This document shows positions 1 through 11,601 of a stretch of 64,000 bases of DNA, piece by piece. The notes under the pieces were generated by a model that was not told the origin of the DNA, ran no database searches, and worked only from the letters and a program-made list of their open reading frames with translations. The first letter of the stretch is position 1, and each line of letters opens with the position of its first letter. Origin of the DNA: Theobroma cacao (taxonomy: Eukaryota; Streptophyta; Magnoliopsida; Malvales; Malvaceae); the NCBI RefSeq assembly GCF_000208745.1, contig NC_030856.1:13005207-13069206 (forward strand), read 5' to 3'. The position numbers and the translations under genes were made by a program.

Positions 1-253
1 AACATCAAAATTTTCAATTTTACCCCTAATGAACCCTCGAACTCCGAACAATCATTTTTAGTCATTCCTTGACTATAAAATATTAAATTTCATCCTACGA
101 TTCCTATTTGAACTAGTTCAAGGTTAAATCAACTCAAGTGTACCGTTAGGTACGATACCGGGTTTCGTCTATTCTTAGGTACTTTCCTAGCATAATAACA
201 TGCTACTCAATGCATGTATGTCATGACATGTGTTTATAGGGTCTGGTTTTACA
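1..253 (-). repeat. Partial B-type LTR, cut by window edge
   Basis: On the minus strand this piece starts at 253 with TGTAAAACCAGACCCTATAA and continues with the ATGTCATGACATACATG block that opens the B-type LTRs at 21390 and 29863. Only the U3 start is inside the window. It sits inside the A-type LTR piece that begins at 254, so it is the younger of the two. The other end and the target-site duplication lie outside the window and cannot be checked. Confidence 0.7.
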
Positions 254-1039
254 AAAACACTCATAAATCCCAATTACTAGCCATTTTCTGTAGCTAAAAA
301 CCAAGCTTAATTCATCACTTACCCTAGGGCTCCTTTGTAGTCAAATTCTCTTCCAATTACTTCCAAATCAATGGGATAATTCTCTTTTTCTCTCTCTAAA
401 ATGTCCAACTAGTGAGAGAAAGTGCAGAAATGAGATTTATCAAGGGTTTTAAAGCAAGAGGATGAAATAGCACAAGGGTTTATGGAAGGGTGCACCAAAA
501 GCATGACAATTGAAGTTAGAGAGAGAAAGTTATGGAAGCTTGAAGAAAACTCCCATTGAGGAATTGAAGAAACATTAGAGAGGAGAAGGGAAGAAGAAGA
601 CCAGCTGTTGGAAAATCTCTAGAAGCTGCTTGAAATTCAAGATATTTATAGCCAATCTTATCCATTCCTTTAATATTCCGAAAATGCCCCTCCACCAATT
701 AACTTATCTCCCTTCAATCTTTTATGTAATCATTTTGCTCTTTTAACACTGGGACAAGATCCATAATGGTCTAGACATGTTCGGGTTCATAAAAACTTAA
801 AATTTTAACCCAAGGTGAAAAATAACCATTTTGGCCCTGTTATGAAAATTGTTGAAACTTCTAGTTTTCTTCGTGTTTTCATCAACACACATCATTTATG
901 CAGTCTTATACCCATTTATGCCTTAAAATATAATAAAACTTTCTGCTGGAAGCTTATTAGAGAAAATGATGAAATTACCCCTAGCTCGTATTATTACATC
1001 TATACTTAGTTACAAGCCTATAGAGGTTGAGGTCTCACA
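254..1039 (-). repeat. Partial A-type LTR, probably a solo LTR
   Basis: Read on the minus strand it begins at 1039 with TGTGAGACCTCAACCTCTAT, the same start as the solo LTR at 11206. It runs through the A-type promoter region (TATAAATA near 645-655) and the CT-rich leader. Right of 1039 the sequence is the shared non-coding internal region of gypsy-like elements and not a polypurine tract, so this is probably a solo LTR inserted there. Its U5 end lies beyond the B-type LTR at 1-253 and outside the window. The expected duplication would be taacc (1040-1044), which cannot be confirmed. Confidence 0.65.
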
Positions 1040-2214
1040 TAACCCATCAAGCACATTGTGTTCAAATCTCAAATTGCTAAGAATAATTCTTTATTCCCAC
1101 CGATGACATGAGTAACTCCACATATACATATATACATCCATTTCAATGTCAACATCCTTACCACGTGTAAGAACCCCTTCTTACTTTCCTCAATTTTGAC
1201 ATATCTATTCCCCATTTCACCCTTTGTGGTATGCCTAGATTATCTTTTAGGCATAGTTCACTACTAGCATTCATATACCTTTACCATAATATTTGGCACA
1301 AATTTGATTAAACAATGATCTCCAAATTTACTCTTAGATACACATATATCAAATTGTACATAACTTAGTGTTGAGATCTTGACTTTACTCATCAATTCTT
1401 AACCAATTACATCTATAGGATAGGCAATTCACTTAATTTTTTATGTCTTGCCTTTGCGATCATAAAAATCAAAATTTCCTAAACTTAGGATTCAGAAGCT
1501 CTCTTTTTGAGCTTATCCAATAATCCACATTTCCCAAGTCCCTTACCTTTGGAAAAGTCACATTCAAGGCTAATCATTTTCATCATAGTTTACATACTTA
1601 ATCCACATAAACTCCTAAATCGATCTTTAAAGCAATTTGTGTATCAAGCTCAAATATAAGACTCCATATGGCATTTAGACTAAAATCAACATTTCTAAGT
1701 CATTTAACTTCAAGCTACCAAATCCACAGCTAACCCTTTAATCCTTTGACTTCACGCTAAGCACAGCAAATTCAAGCTCATCCTTAGAGCATATTTGTTT
1801 ACTAACCTTTTACTTCTTGACCACACATGAATTATAATAGTCATTGATTTTTCACCCTTGAGTTAATTCATGTACTTATAACTATACATCATAATAGTTC
1901 AAATCAATTCTTGAGATATAGCAATCACTTAATTGAAATCAAAGCCAACTCCATCTAAGCTGCTATACACATATTCAACACATATTTGCATAAATATTTC
2001 GAAAGCCCAACACCATTTATATATGGGCATAACAAGCTTAACTAACATAGTGCACTCACCCCCGTGCACATAACTATTGGTTTACACCTCCCTCAATGCT
2101 TAGATTTGTAAACTTCAAGTGAATTACAACCATCAATATTCTTCCAGTCAAAGTATGCCCTTAATTACCATTATCACACGTGCTCCTCTATATTGACCTC
2201 AAATGCAATCCATA
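1040..2214 (-). other. Non-coding internal region of minus-strand gypsy-like element
   Basis: No convincing ORF is present. The sequence matches, in inverted orientation, stretches of the plus-strand element at 46680-47638 and 50158-50240, and more loosely 61090-61200 and 62860-62960. It is therefore retrotransposon internal DNA. The solo LTR at 2215-5206 interrupts it, and it resumes at 5207. It appears to belong to the element whose 5' LTR is at 5618-7843. Confidence 0.65.
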
Positions 2215-2859
2215 TGTCACGACCCAATTTCCCGGGTCATGCCCGACGCATGAGCTTAATGAGCATAGCTCATTAAGCCCAAGCAAGCCTATCCATTTAC
2301 CTTTGCTTAACAAATTTATCATATTATGCATACACACACACACCTTTTTTCGGGTGTGAACATAGCCAAAACACAATGGCATTATCGATAATAATATACA
2401 TGCACTATACCAATCATGTATTTAGCAATTTACATTGCATACACATATTCACATTGTTAGATTGTATTCACAATACAAAAGGACCCATGACTTCCAGCAG
2501 AGACATTTACAATAAAAGGGATTACTATCAAATGCCAGACACATACCTAGGAGATGCACTAGAGGGACTCCTCGATCTAGGGTCCAACAGTCACTTGATC
2601 TGAAAACATGAATTTTTATAAAACGTGAGTACAATACTCAGTGAGTGAATATTAGAAGGGAACAAGCAATCTCATAAGGAATGTTGATCGAAATCATAAT
2701 GCATTCATTTTCTCAAAACCATGCAATTGTTTTAGCTCCTTTAAACCCATGATGTAAACCCACATGAGTAAATCACTTTACAAAAATCCATACTCAACTA
2801 TGGTACCAAAGAAATGGGAAATATGGAAAAAACCCACAAGTTAGCAAAATGGATAGAAA

Positions 2860-2955
2860 GTTTCTCGTTGCAGCGAGAACCAGTTCTGGTGAAGGCCCTC
2901 AAACCCGAGAGTTTCTCGCTGCAAGGAGAATGAATTTCGCTGCAGCGAAAACAAA
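2860..2955. repeat. Cluster of short palindromes (TCTCGYTGCAGCGAGA type)
   Basis: Three imperfect or perfect copies of a 12-18 bp inverted repeat centred on TGCA lie within about 95 bp, for example TTTCTCGTTGCAGCGAGAAC and TTTCGCTGCAGCGAAA. Equivalent clusters occur at the same relative place in the LTRs at 12719-12860, 45585-45715, 49438-49530, 52810-52940 and 57615-57745. Confidence 0.8.
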
Positions 2956-3163
2956 GCAACAAGAGAAAAGTTTCCCTTCACTCAACAAAAGGGCTATCCT
3001 ACTAAACCAACAAAATCAACATAAAACTCATGAAAATTCCCAAAGTGCAATGTAACAAATTTCACATATATGTCAACCATATATCACATTCATGAGCTTT
3101 CATTTCAGAAGTCTAGATATGCATAATTAGATAGACAAACATCAATATCATCATAATCACACC

Positions 3164-3355
3164 CGGCTCATATACATCCCCCCACATCGTGCACATAGCC
3201 GACACCATCGTGTGCATCCCCCCACATCGTGCACAATCAGTGCCATTGTGTACATCCCCTCACATCGTGCACACGGGCACTATCATCATCCATCTCTCAC
3301 GCCACCATCATCACCGGCATGTGCATCCCCCCACATCGTGCACACACACGGTTAT
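3164..3355. repeat. LTR minisatellite, CCCCCCACATCGTGCACA type
   Basis: About five tandem units of variable spacing share CATCCCCCCACATCGTGCAC. The same unit occurs on the opposite strand in the LTRs at 45180-45356 and 57258-57398. The ORFs it creates are repeat artefacts. A (TA)n tract and an assembly gap follow. Confidence 0.8.
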
Positions 3356-3395
3356 AGTCATTATACACAATATCATTCATCATGCACAACACACA

Positions 3396-3451
3396 NNNNN
3401 NNNNNNNNNNNNNNNNNNNNNNNNNNNNNNNNNNNNNNNNNNNNNNNNNNN
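3396..3451. other. Assembly gap (56 N)
   Basis: A run of N is flanked on the right by (TA)n and on the left by CA-rich sequence. It lies at the same LTR position as the gap at 12470-12516, so it is probably an unresolved TA microsatellite of unknown true length. Confidence 0.95.
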
Positions 3452-5206
3452 ATATATATATATATCATCATATTGCAATAATGCATGAATCCATAGCAAT
3501 CACATATCACAACATCAAACCATTTAACAAAAGCTTGTTCCCAAGGTACATTTTCTAAGACAAGTTGGATAGAATCTTTCATATTCCCCAAAACAAGTTT
3601 GAAATGCAAGTCCACTCACAGGTATCAAAAATTCGAATTTCGGGTGCACTCGGACTAATAGCCCTCGGTGCAATTCCTTTGCCTTTTCCGGACGTCTCAC
3701 TACCTTGACAAATAATAAAGTCAAGGAATTTACTATATTGTCCCTGAATGGATATAAACTAATTTAAATTACTAATGCTTGATATGTAAATGCAAAAATA
3801 CGTCCAATTACTGCTTAATCGCGGTATCGATTAAATTCGACCGATCACCGATTAATTGGCGATTGTGTCCAAATCACCTCCAAATTAATCCATTTCTCCT
3901 CTAATACCTTAATTTACCACATACCATTTAAATAAAGCCAAATTCAACATTAGAACCCTCACAGTTCCTTATAGATAAATTTGGTCATTTGGTGCACTAG
4001 CACCGAAATTTTTTCTACATAACCGTTTCACCTTAATTCATCATTTTTCAAGCCATTTTCCTTGAAATAAAAACAATCCCCCATTGATATTCAGCCCTCA
4101 TGGTTTGACCAACAAGGAACCTTAGAAAAATTGAATATTTCTTTTGTGTTTTTGTTCATAATCATGCTTAACTATCTCTAAACACTAACATAGTCTAAAA
4201 TCAAATTATTCCAACAATAATTCCTCTTCCATACCCATTTTTCAGAATTGAATTCATCATGATAACTCAATATTCAACCATGGAAATCAAGAACAAAAGC
4301 ATGCATAAGCTAGGTATCAAGGAGAATTAAAGAAATTCGAACTTACCTAGCTTGTTTCCTTGATTTTTTCACTTTTTCTTTGAATTTTCACCTAGGTTTT
4401 CTTGTTTCTCCCTTTGTTCTTCCTTTGTTCTTGTTGCTGGCTGCCTAGGCCGAATATGGTGAGAGAATTGAGGATTTAATGGGCTGATTTCTATAGAAAA
4501 TAATAAAATAATCAAGCATGTCGCGTGTCACATGCTTATTGGCCTAATTTTTTTAACTTTTTGACTTTTTCTTCTTAATTTTCCACCACAAATATTCTGG
4601 TATTTATCCAATACTACCACAATTAAAATCCCTTGGTCTTGACAAGTGCTGGGGCGAAAAATTTACCAATCCGGGGAGGGAAAATTACGATTTTGCCCCT
4701 ATACTCCGAAATATACCGAAATCACATTATTTCTACTTTTCAACCTCAAATAACACTAATATTGATCAATATTAACCAAATGGGGCAAAAATCGTTTTAT
4801 AAAAATTCTCATTTAGTCCTCTAGTGATAAAATTACCATTTTACCCCTATGCTCCAAAAATATCGAAAATCACAAATTTTCACTGCTAAACATCATTTTA
4901 TACTCCAATAATCATAATTATATTCAATATAATTATTCTTGGTCAAATGTGATCAAATCTTAGCTAGAAATCTCCATTTTATCATCAAATGGTAAAATGA
5001 CCATTTTGTCCCTAATCGGTCAATTTTCCTGATGGACTCCAAACTGCACCTTGAACTCCGAATCACTATTCTAAGCCATTCTGTGGGTTTCAAAATTTTA
5101 AAATTCCTCTTAGAATTTCTATTTGAACTAGTTCAAGGCTCGATTTAACTTAGTTGTACCACTCGGTACAATACCGTCTTTTAATCGAGCTTGACAGGGT
5201 CTCACA

Positions 5207-5617
5207 CCATAGTCATCTAATTGTCTTCCCGTTGACAATTATGGGCTCAAATTATAACTCTACCAAATGACTAAGTTATTACGGACCTATTAGTCCAACT
5301 ACATTTCCCTCCATCCTTAGTCGGAGGGATACGTCATTATAGTAACCATTCATTAAGAGCATTTGCTTTAAAATCTTACCAACAACAGGTCGTATCTCAG
5401 GTGGCATCACAACCCCTAACAATGGCACCACTTAGGACCTTTATATGACGTTAGCAAAAGGGTAGATTACTAGGAATAGGAGTTTATGTAGCCTCCTTAC
5501 TATGACTTGGCTGCAGTCATAAACTATAAACAAGACTCTACATTAACTCTGACAACTTCGCTGACTGACATAAAAATCCCTAAGACTCAACTAAACCTAC
5601 AGCTTTGATACCAACAT
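5207..5617 (-). other. Leader/internal region of minus-strand gypsy-like element, with primer site
   Basis: This resumes the internal DNA broken at 2214. It matches, inverted, the plus-strand element from 46327 to about 46690, including the primer-site neighbourhood. A primer-binding-site-like sequence, TGGTATCAAAGC on the minus strand (5602-5613), lies 4 bp from the LTR. It resembles the complement of the 3' end of initiator tRNA-Met, with one mismatch to the usual TGGTATCAGAGC. Confidence 0.7.
5279..5407 (-). CDS. Conserved 42-codon leader ORF
   Basis: The ORF starts ATG-CCA-CCT-GAG and ends in TAA. The peptide begins MPPEIRPVVGKILKQMLLMN and has a basic-hydrophobic middle containing LRLRME. 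A colinear ORF of 43 codons lies at the same place downstream of the primer site in the plus-strand element (46538-46669), with no indel before the stop region. I do not recognise a family. It could be a short leader peptide, the remnant of a gag start, or chance conservation of related DNA. Confidence 0.4.
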   Translation of the reverse strand: MPPEIRPVVGKILKQMLLMNGYYNDVSLRLRMEGNVVGLIGP

Positions 5618-7843
5618 TATCACAGCCCAATTTCTAGGCCATGATCGACGCATGGGCCCAATGGGCATAGCCCACTAAGCCCAAGCAAGCCTTCCCATAT
5701 GAACTTGTACGTCAACCCCTTTATCATCCATATTCTCTTTTAAGTTCCATAAATCATAATGTTCAAATAATAACTTCATTGAAATCGATTCATAAAATCT
5801 AAGTATATACTTATAATGGTATTCATCAATCATAATATACATAAAAGGTTTCCCAAACGATTCTTAGCAAATCACATATAGGTTACATGTACACATTCAA
5901 ACACTCTGAACATCAACAGAGTGACTCTAGGCATGGGGGCTAACATTTAGTATCATGGCAACCCTACCGAACAATAGATAAGAAGGAGCACCTCGACCTA
6001 GGATTCAATCACCTCTCAATTCAAAAAACCTAAAACATGAAGTTAAAAAAAGTGAGTATAAACCCAATGAGTGAACATAGGAAGGGAACAAGCATTAATA
6101 CGTGAGTTTTAGAAAACATGATGCACTTATGTTGGAAACAATGCAATTTAGCTTAATTTCTTGTCACAATGAAAATCCATTTTCGCTACAGTGAAAATCA
6201 ATTGGAAAGCATTTCTCAAGTTTTAACATTCAATAATCGATGAAACCACAATATAATTTCCATAACCTCTATATATATAATATATATATAAACATACATA
6301 CGACCACCAGCCTCACCCTAACACCGCACATGGTTGGGTCATCATCATCTCATGTGCACTCCTACACCGCACAAGGCTGGGTCATCATCAACTCATGTGC
6401 ACTCCTACACTGCACACTCCTAAACCGCACATGGCTGGGTCATCATCAGCTCATGTGCACTCCTACATCGCACATAGCTGGGTCATCATCAACTCATGTA
6501 CACTCCTACACCGCACATAGTTGGGTCATAATTATCACACAATAGTATCATTCAATGCATAACATACATATCAACATAATGTGGGAACAAATGAATTCAT
6601 CACATTCATATCTCACAACATAAAAATGTTTCATCAATGGCTTGTTCCCATGCAACTTTTAAAGAAAAACCAACCAATATTTCAAGTAGCTCAATAAAGC
6701 ATATAAATCACTTATTCCAAAACATTTTAATGCAAGTTCACTCACCGATCCTCGTTAATTCTTAAATGGACTCTAACTCTCACTAATGGTCCGAATGGAG
6801 ATTTGGGGTCTCGTTGGAACCTATCACACATAATAGCATCACAAATAAACTCAATTCACATAACCATAATTCTTAAAGCTATCTCCTAAATCATGTTCTA
6901 CTAGTTATTCCTAGCTAGCTCCCAACTACCATTAAGTGGCTATCTATTTTTACTATTCTAGTCTCACTAAAATGAATAAACCACCTCAACTATAAAACAC
7001 TCACAAATCTAACCACTAGCCATTCTCAACAACTTATAAATCAATTCAATTCTATTACTCACCTTGGTAGCTTTGTAATTGAATTCCTTTTCAAAAGCTT
7101 TCAAACTATTGTGAAAAATCTTTCTTTCTCTCTTTAGAACGTCCAGCTAGTGAGAGAAAGTATTAAGGAAAGGCTTTTGAGGATTTTAAGGTGAATGAGT
7201 AAAAGAGCACAAAGGACTTTGTAAAAAGGTGCACAAAAGCATGAATATTGGGGTTAACTTGAGAAAATTTATGGAAGTTTCAAAGCAAGCTTCCATGGAA
7301 GGTGAGAAAACGTGAGAAGGGAAGAAGAAGAAGAAGAAGTTGCTAGAAACTTAGATATTTATGCCTAATGTTTATCCAATTTCTCATGAAATTATGAAAA
7401 TGCCCTTACCAAGGTCACTTTGTCTTCCCCTTACCTTTGTACAATCTTTTTACTTCTTTGACATTGAGACAAAGTCCATAATAGTCTAGAAATACTCAAG
7501 TTCATGAAAACTTAAAAATTTCGACTCGAGATGCAAAATGACCATTTTGCCCCTATCGTGAAAATTATAAGTATTTCTATCTTCTTCATTTATTTTACCA
7601 TCATTCATTTATTCCTTAGGTCTATTTAGATCTTAATAACATTTGAGAGCTACTTCCAGAGCTCACCATGAGAAATGATAAAATTACCCTTGGTCTGTGT
7701 TATTGCTTTTATTGCTATTTATGGGTCTATAAAGGTCAAAGTTTCACAGATTCACTTCTGAATCACCTTTTTAACTTGGTAATTAACCTTAATTGGAATC
7801 CATAAGCTTTATTAGCCACCATATCAAAGTACGAGGTACTACA
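5618..7843 (-). repeat. 5' LTR of minus-strand gypsy-like element (long A type)
   Basis: The minus strand reads TGTAGTACCTCGTACTTTGA at 7843 and ends near 5618 with GGGCTGTGATA, decayed from GGGTCGTGACA. The primer-site-like sequence immediately to the left shows that this is the 5' LTR and that the element body lies leftwards. A second, shorter A-type start (TGTGAAAC, ending at 7748) lies 95 bp inside it. It contains a promoter region around 7365 and five minisatellite units at 6305-6535. The 3' LTR of the element is outside the window, so no duplication can be tested. Confidence 0.75.
6305..6535. repeat. LTR minisatellite, about 42-bp unit
   Basis: About five tandem copies contain GCTGGGTCATCATCA and CTCATGTGCACTCCTACA. 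The inverse of the same unit occurs at 12328-12420, 49066-49240 and 52476-52600. The 101-codon frame across it is a repeat artefact. Confidence 0.85.
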
Positions 7844-8332
7844 TTAATTTAGGGTGTTTCTATGGAATAGGTTGGCATGGCTCTACTTAAAAGCTAGCTT
7901 TCTATGATTTTCTACATACAGAGTTTGAATTTGACAAGAAGCTAAAGGTTCCCAAATTGCTCCCCACTGTTGTTCACTCTAGACTAGTATTGCACTTTAA
8001 TCCTCGGCCATCACAGACTAGCAATGGAAAAGGTTCAATCTGAGTCAAAGTATTTCACATGCCCACACGAAGGTTATCACCTCATGAGAGCAAGGTACTC
8101 TACTTCCTCCTAAAAAGATAGAGCCCAGGTATAAAGCTCATCTATGAACATGTTGTGTGTGAGAAGGAAGATGCAAATATTTGACCAATCATCTCATAAC
8201 CTCTATCCAAAACACCCCATATTTATTATATACAATAAGTAAATAATCAAAGAAATAAGGAAATAAAGTAAATCAAAGCAATTTTGTTTTTAAATTAAGG
8301 GAATAAGTTGAATATTGAATTTAATCAATTAA

Positions 8333-8675
8333 TTAAGGCTTAAGGTAACACATAATTAATTATTGGGTCGACTCTCAAATTCTCTAGTGGAGTTCCAAGC
8401 TATTATAATTTGTGAGTTTGTAAACTCAATCATTCGACATAAAAGAGGAACCGCCACCAATATCTCTTTGATTAAGTGTGATTAGCCACCTAGGAGAATC
8501 TATCGTTTTTAATAAGGTCTTAAGCTTAACTTATGTTTATTAAAAATAATAGGTTTCAGTCTACAAAACAAGCTAAATTCGGAAGCCCAATTACGTTTAA
8601 GGAAGGTATTAGTACCCTCACAACGCTCACTCAACATGGTACCTAATTAATTATGTGTTATCCTTTAAGCCTTAA
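8333..8675. repeat. Foldback (MITE-like) sequence
   Basis: Inverted arms of about 30 bp lie at 8333-8362 and 8644-8675. The left arm contains GGTAACACATAATTAATTA and the right arm its near-complement TAATTAATTATGTGTTATCC, with two single-base insertions. The arms enclose about 280 bp with no ORF. The layout fits a small non-autonomous DNA transposon, but no clear target duplication was found. Confidence 0.5.
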
Positions 8676-9031
8676 TAACTAAACTTTATTTTGATACTCA
8701 AGTTTACTTCCTTCTGTCCTTTTTTTTCATGTTATTATTTTATTGTTTTCATTAGTTTGCTTTTTTCTTAAAAATAAAAATAAAAATCCTTTTGTATTAA
8801 AATATTTCCTAAATACTCTAACATTTATGGCAGAATTCAACAAACATCTCACACCAAGGAATTTTCAAAAAGTTATCACTTATAACCCACTCAAAATTTC
8901 ATTAGTGGAGAATTTTTATCTATGCGTTTTTTATTAAAATTATTATACATATATATGAATATTATAATTTTATTCCTAATTTGCAATATTTCCATTGTTT
9001 TATTGTTATTATTTCATGTTTGTAATAATTA

Positions 9032-9297
9032 TTTTTAAAATAAACACTTTTTTGTAAAAACAATTTATGACATTATCCCCCTAACTCTTACTCTTAATGG
9101 CAAGGTCCCATAATCAATTTTACTCTATAAAATTTAAAAAAGTCACCATTTGTGACCTTCTTTAAAAATTCCATTTAAAAAGATTTGTCTTCAAACAATT
9201 ATGAATTTTTTAAAATAAACCCTTTTTTTTGTAAAAACAATTTATGAGATTAGCCCCCAATATTTATGGTAAGGTCCCATAATAATTTTTATTCTAA
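9032..9297. repeat. Two-copy tandem duplication, about 175-bp period
   Basis: Copies at about 9032-9133 and 9207-9297 both read TTTTTAAAATAAAC, then a T-run, then TTTGTAAAAACAATTTATGA. Both then carry GGTCCCATAAT. The copies have diverged by substitutions and small indels, so the duplication is old. Confidence 0.65.
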
Positions 9298-9793
9298 ACG
9301 ATCATTAGTTACAATTTTTAAACCTGATTTTTTTATTTTCTATTTAGTTTTTTCTTTAAAAAATAAAAAAATTTATAAAAATTAAGACCCAAATAGAATA
9401 TTATTTTTATTTTTACTATTACCAAAAATAAAAATAATAAAACACAAAAGAAAAAAATAAATGCTAGACAAAATAAAGCCAAATAATAATAATAAATATC
9501 AAATTACCCATACCTACCCTACAATCAGTTAAAAAAATCATTAATTGACTTAATCGACTTTCCTTAAAAAATTAATCGAACCAAATTGATTTAAGTATTT
9601 TAATCGACTTTAGTGGGTTAAATCGATTTGAGCCGATTTAGCCAAAAAAATTTCATTAGTTTTTTCCAACTTTTTAATTTCTTTAATAAGTTTGTTGATA
9701 TTAAACTAATCTCAATTGCTAATCATGAGAACATTAACTTAATCCTAACTTTTAAAAAGTACACATTAAAATTTTATAAGTTTATGAGTAGAG

Positions 9794-9892
9794 ACATAAA
9801 AGTTCAACTTCAAGTTATAAGCAACAACATAAAAGTTCAACTTTAAGTTATAAGCAACAACATAGAAGTTAAATTCAAGTGCAACTGAACAA
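9794..9892. repeat. 33-bp tandem repeat, about three copies
   Basis: Units start at 9794, 9827 and 9860 with ACATAAAAGTTCAACTT-like sequence, followed by AAGTTATAAGCAACA. A looser copy begins near 9953. It lies in the 3' subterminal part of the hAT relic, where subterminal repeats are expected. The small ORF across it is a repeat artefact. Confidence 0.7.
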
Positions 9893-10359
9893 CTAAAATC
9901 ACCATATAACAAAAATCAACATAAAAGTTCATAAGTGTATAATCGGGGCAGCTACATAAAAGTTCAACTTCAAGTACAATTGGGTAACTAAAATCAGCAC
10001 AAAAAAGAAATTAAATTCATAGTTCAAATATGGCAAGCTCCAAGTTCCAATAAGCTATAGCCAACCCAATAACAGGCTACTACAAAAATCACAAGTTAGT
10101 AAGTCACAACTACACATATTCAAACGTTTTAAAGGCAACACGTCTATTTTTAATTATTAGAACCCCCACTCCTTATCATGATTCAACAATCAATAACCGG
10201 CTCTAAAGCAATTCTTGAAAGATCTACAAATGCATAAACAAAAATAACATAAAGTAAACTAAGATAAACAAACATTAAAGAAAATTAAGAAATAATAACT
10301 TTAAGAAAAAGATTAAATAGTACGTAAATTTAAAATATTACCTAAACTGACTTTCTCCA

Positions 10360-11205
10360 GCTCCTCGATTTCATTCTCAAAACCTAAATATCAATGTAAT
10401 GGATCTCATAACCAGTCTTTAGCACAAATTAGAGCTTATACCAACTTAGGAGTTAAATAACTCCTATATGCATGAAGAACTCGACCATTAGTGTTAAAAG
10501 CAAATTCTGTAGCAACTGTAGATATAGGCATTGCAAAAACATGATGAGCCAATTGAGAAAGAATGGGAAATCTAGGATTGTTTACTTTTGACCAGTTCAA
10601 AACATCAAAATCCTTATCATCTTCATCATCATCATCAAGTGCTTCATTTAAGTACTTATCCATTTTTATTTTTTGTTTTGGCCAACATCAACTTTCAACC
10701 TCAAATTTCTAGAAATCTGACCTGAGAATCTTTTTCTTTTTCTAAATTAAGTCACTAGTGTCTTGAGTTGGTTGGTTTATTTGGCTACTCTTACTTTCTC
10801 TCAATTGCTGAAATTGTGAAGGCTGTATCATTGTTTAATAATGATTGAAAACAATTCTAACATTGTCTCCCTCAATTTTTTTCATCATCAAATCAGTTTC
10901 AATCAATGAATATATTTTTTTAAAACAAAATTCTATAAAAACATATTTATGTCTTGAATCAAGAACAAACACAACATAAAACAACATATTCATTTTGTCC
11001 GCATTCCCTCAACACTTGTCATATTTTTCTTTCATTCTTTAGCCATTAAACTAAATTCAACATCAGCACTTAAATTCCAATCATGCAACAAATACTTCAT
11101 AAATTTCCTCAAGGAAAATATTGGACGTAACAAATGAGGAACCTGAAATTTTCACAGTTAGATCATAAAAATGCTATAAAAAAGTAACTAATCTTCTAGC
11201 AATTA
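10360..11205 (-). pseudogene. hAT transposase, C-terminal part
   Basis: The longest open part (10436-10663) contains NNPRFPILSQLAHHVFAMPI and then ATEFAFNTNGRVL and YRSYLTPKLV. This is the hAT-type C-terminal dimerisation motif, normally SxSAFSxGGRVL plus YRSSLTPxxVEALIC, followed after a stop by ALICAKDWL. An acidic DDDDEDDKD stretch precedes it. Upstream (10800-11205) are degraded frames with VEGM, LDSRHKY and EFCF, which match the segment before the dimerisation region in plant hAT transposases. Several stops and frame changes occur. The solo LTR at 11206 separates it from the central domain. Confidence 0.85.
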
Positions 11206-11593
11206 TGTGAGACCTCAACCTCTATAGGCTTGTAACTAGGCATAGACGCCATAACACGAGCTAGGGGTAGTTTTTTCATTTCCTATAATAAGCTTCCAGA
11301 AGAAATTCTATTATATTTTAAGGTCTAAATAGGCATAAGACCACATAAATGATGTGTAATGATGAAAACACGAAGAAAACTAGAAGTTCAATAATTTTCA
11401 TGATAGGGGCAAAATGGTCATTTTTCACCTCGGGTAAAAATTTTTAAGTTTTCATGAATCCGAGCATTTCTAGACCATTATGGACCTTGTCCCAGTGTCA
11501 AAAGAGTAAAAGATTGCATAAAAGATTAGAGGAGAATAAGCTAATTGGTGGAAGGGCAATTTGGTAATTTAAGTGGAGTGGATAAGCTTGGGC

Positions 11594-11601
11594 TATAAAT
11601 A
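11594..11601 (+). promoter_or_regulatory. TATA box of A-type LTR promoter
   Basis: TATAAATA lies about 390 bp into the LTR. The same GCTATAAATA or CATAAATA block occurs at the matching place in the LTRs at about 48248, 51680 and 56422, and inverted at about 645-655. It is followed by a CT-rich leader. This is the expected layout of the U3/R boundary of a plant LTR promoter; the start site itself is not visible. Confidence 0.6.

Larger units (their letters stand above)
2215..5206 (-). mobile_element. Solo LTR, A/B mosaic, TSD ccata
   Basis: The left edge is TGTCACGACCC and the right edge is AGGGTCTCACA, which on the minus strand reads TGTGAGACCCT...GGGTCGTGACA. The 5-bp duplication ccata is exact at 2210-2214 and 5207-5211, and the flanking internal sequence is continuous across it, so this is a precise insertion reduced to one LTR. 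Length is 2992 bp. It contains the palindrome cluster at about 2860-2950, a GTGCACGATGTGGGGGG-type minisatellite at about 3164-3355, and an assembly gap at 3396-3451 beside a (TA)n tract. Part of the U3 half resembles B-type LTRs. Confidence 0.9.
7844..9500. other. AT-rich flank without recognisable genes
   Basis: I see no coding sequence with family resemblance. The stretch holds a foldback sequence (8333-8675), a tandem duplication (9032-9297), and many A- and T-runs. It separates the gypsy-like element on the left from the hAT relic on the right. It may be host intergenic DNA or older, unrecognised transposon DNA. Confidence 0.6.

Noticed and set aside
3189..3488. His/Pro-rich 99-codon ORF (and similar ones at 45003-45356, 57088-57393, 12139-12602, 48850-49389, 52338-52730)
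   Set aside because: They are translations of minisatellite and (TA)n tracts, some through N runs. No ORF length or frame is kept between LTR copies.
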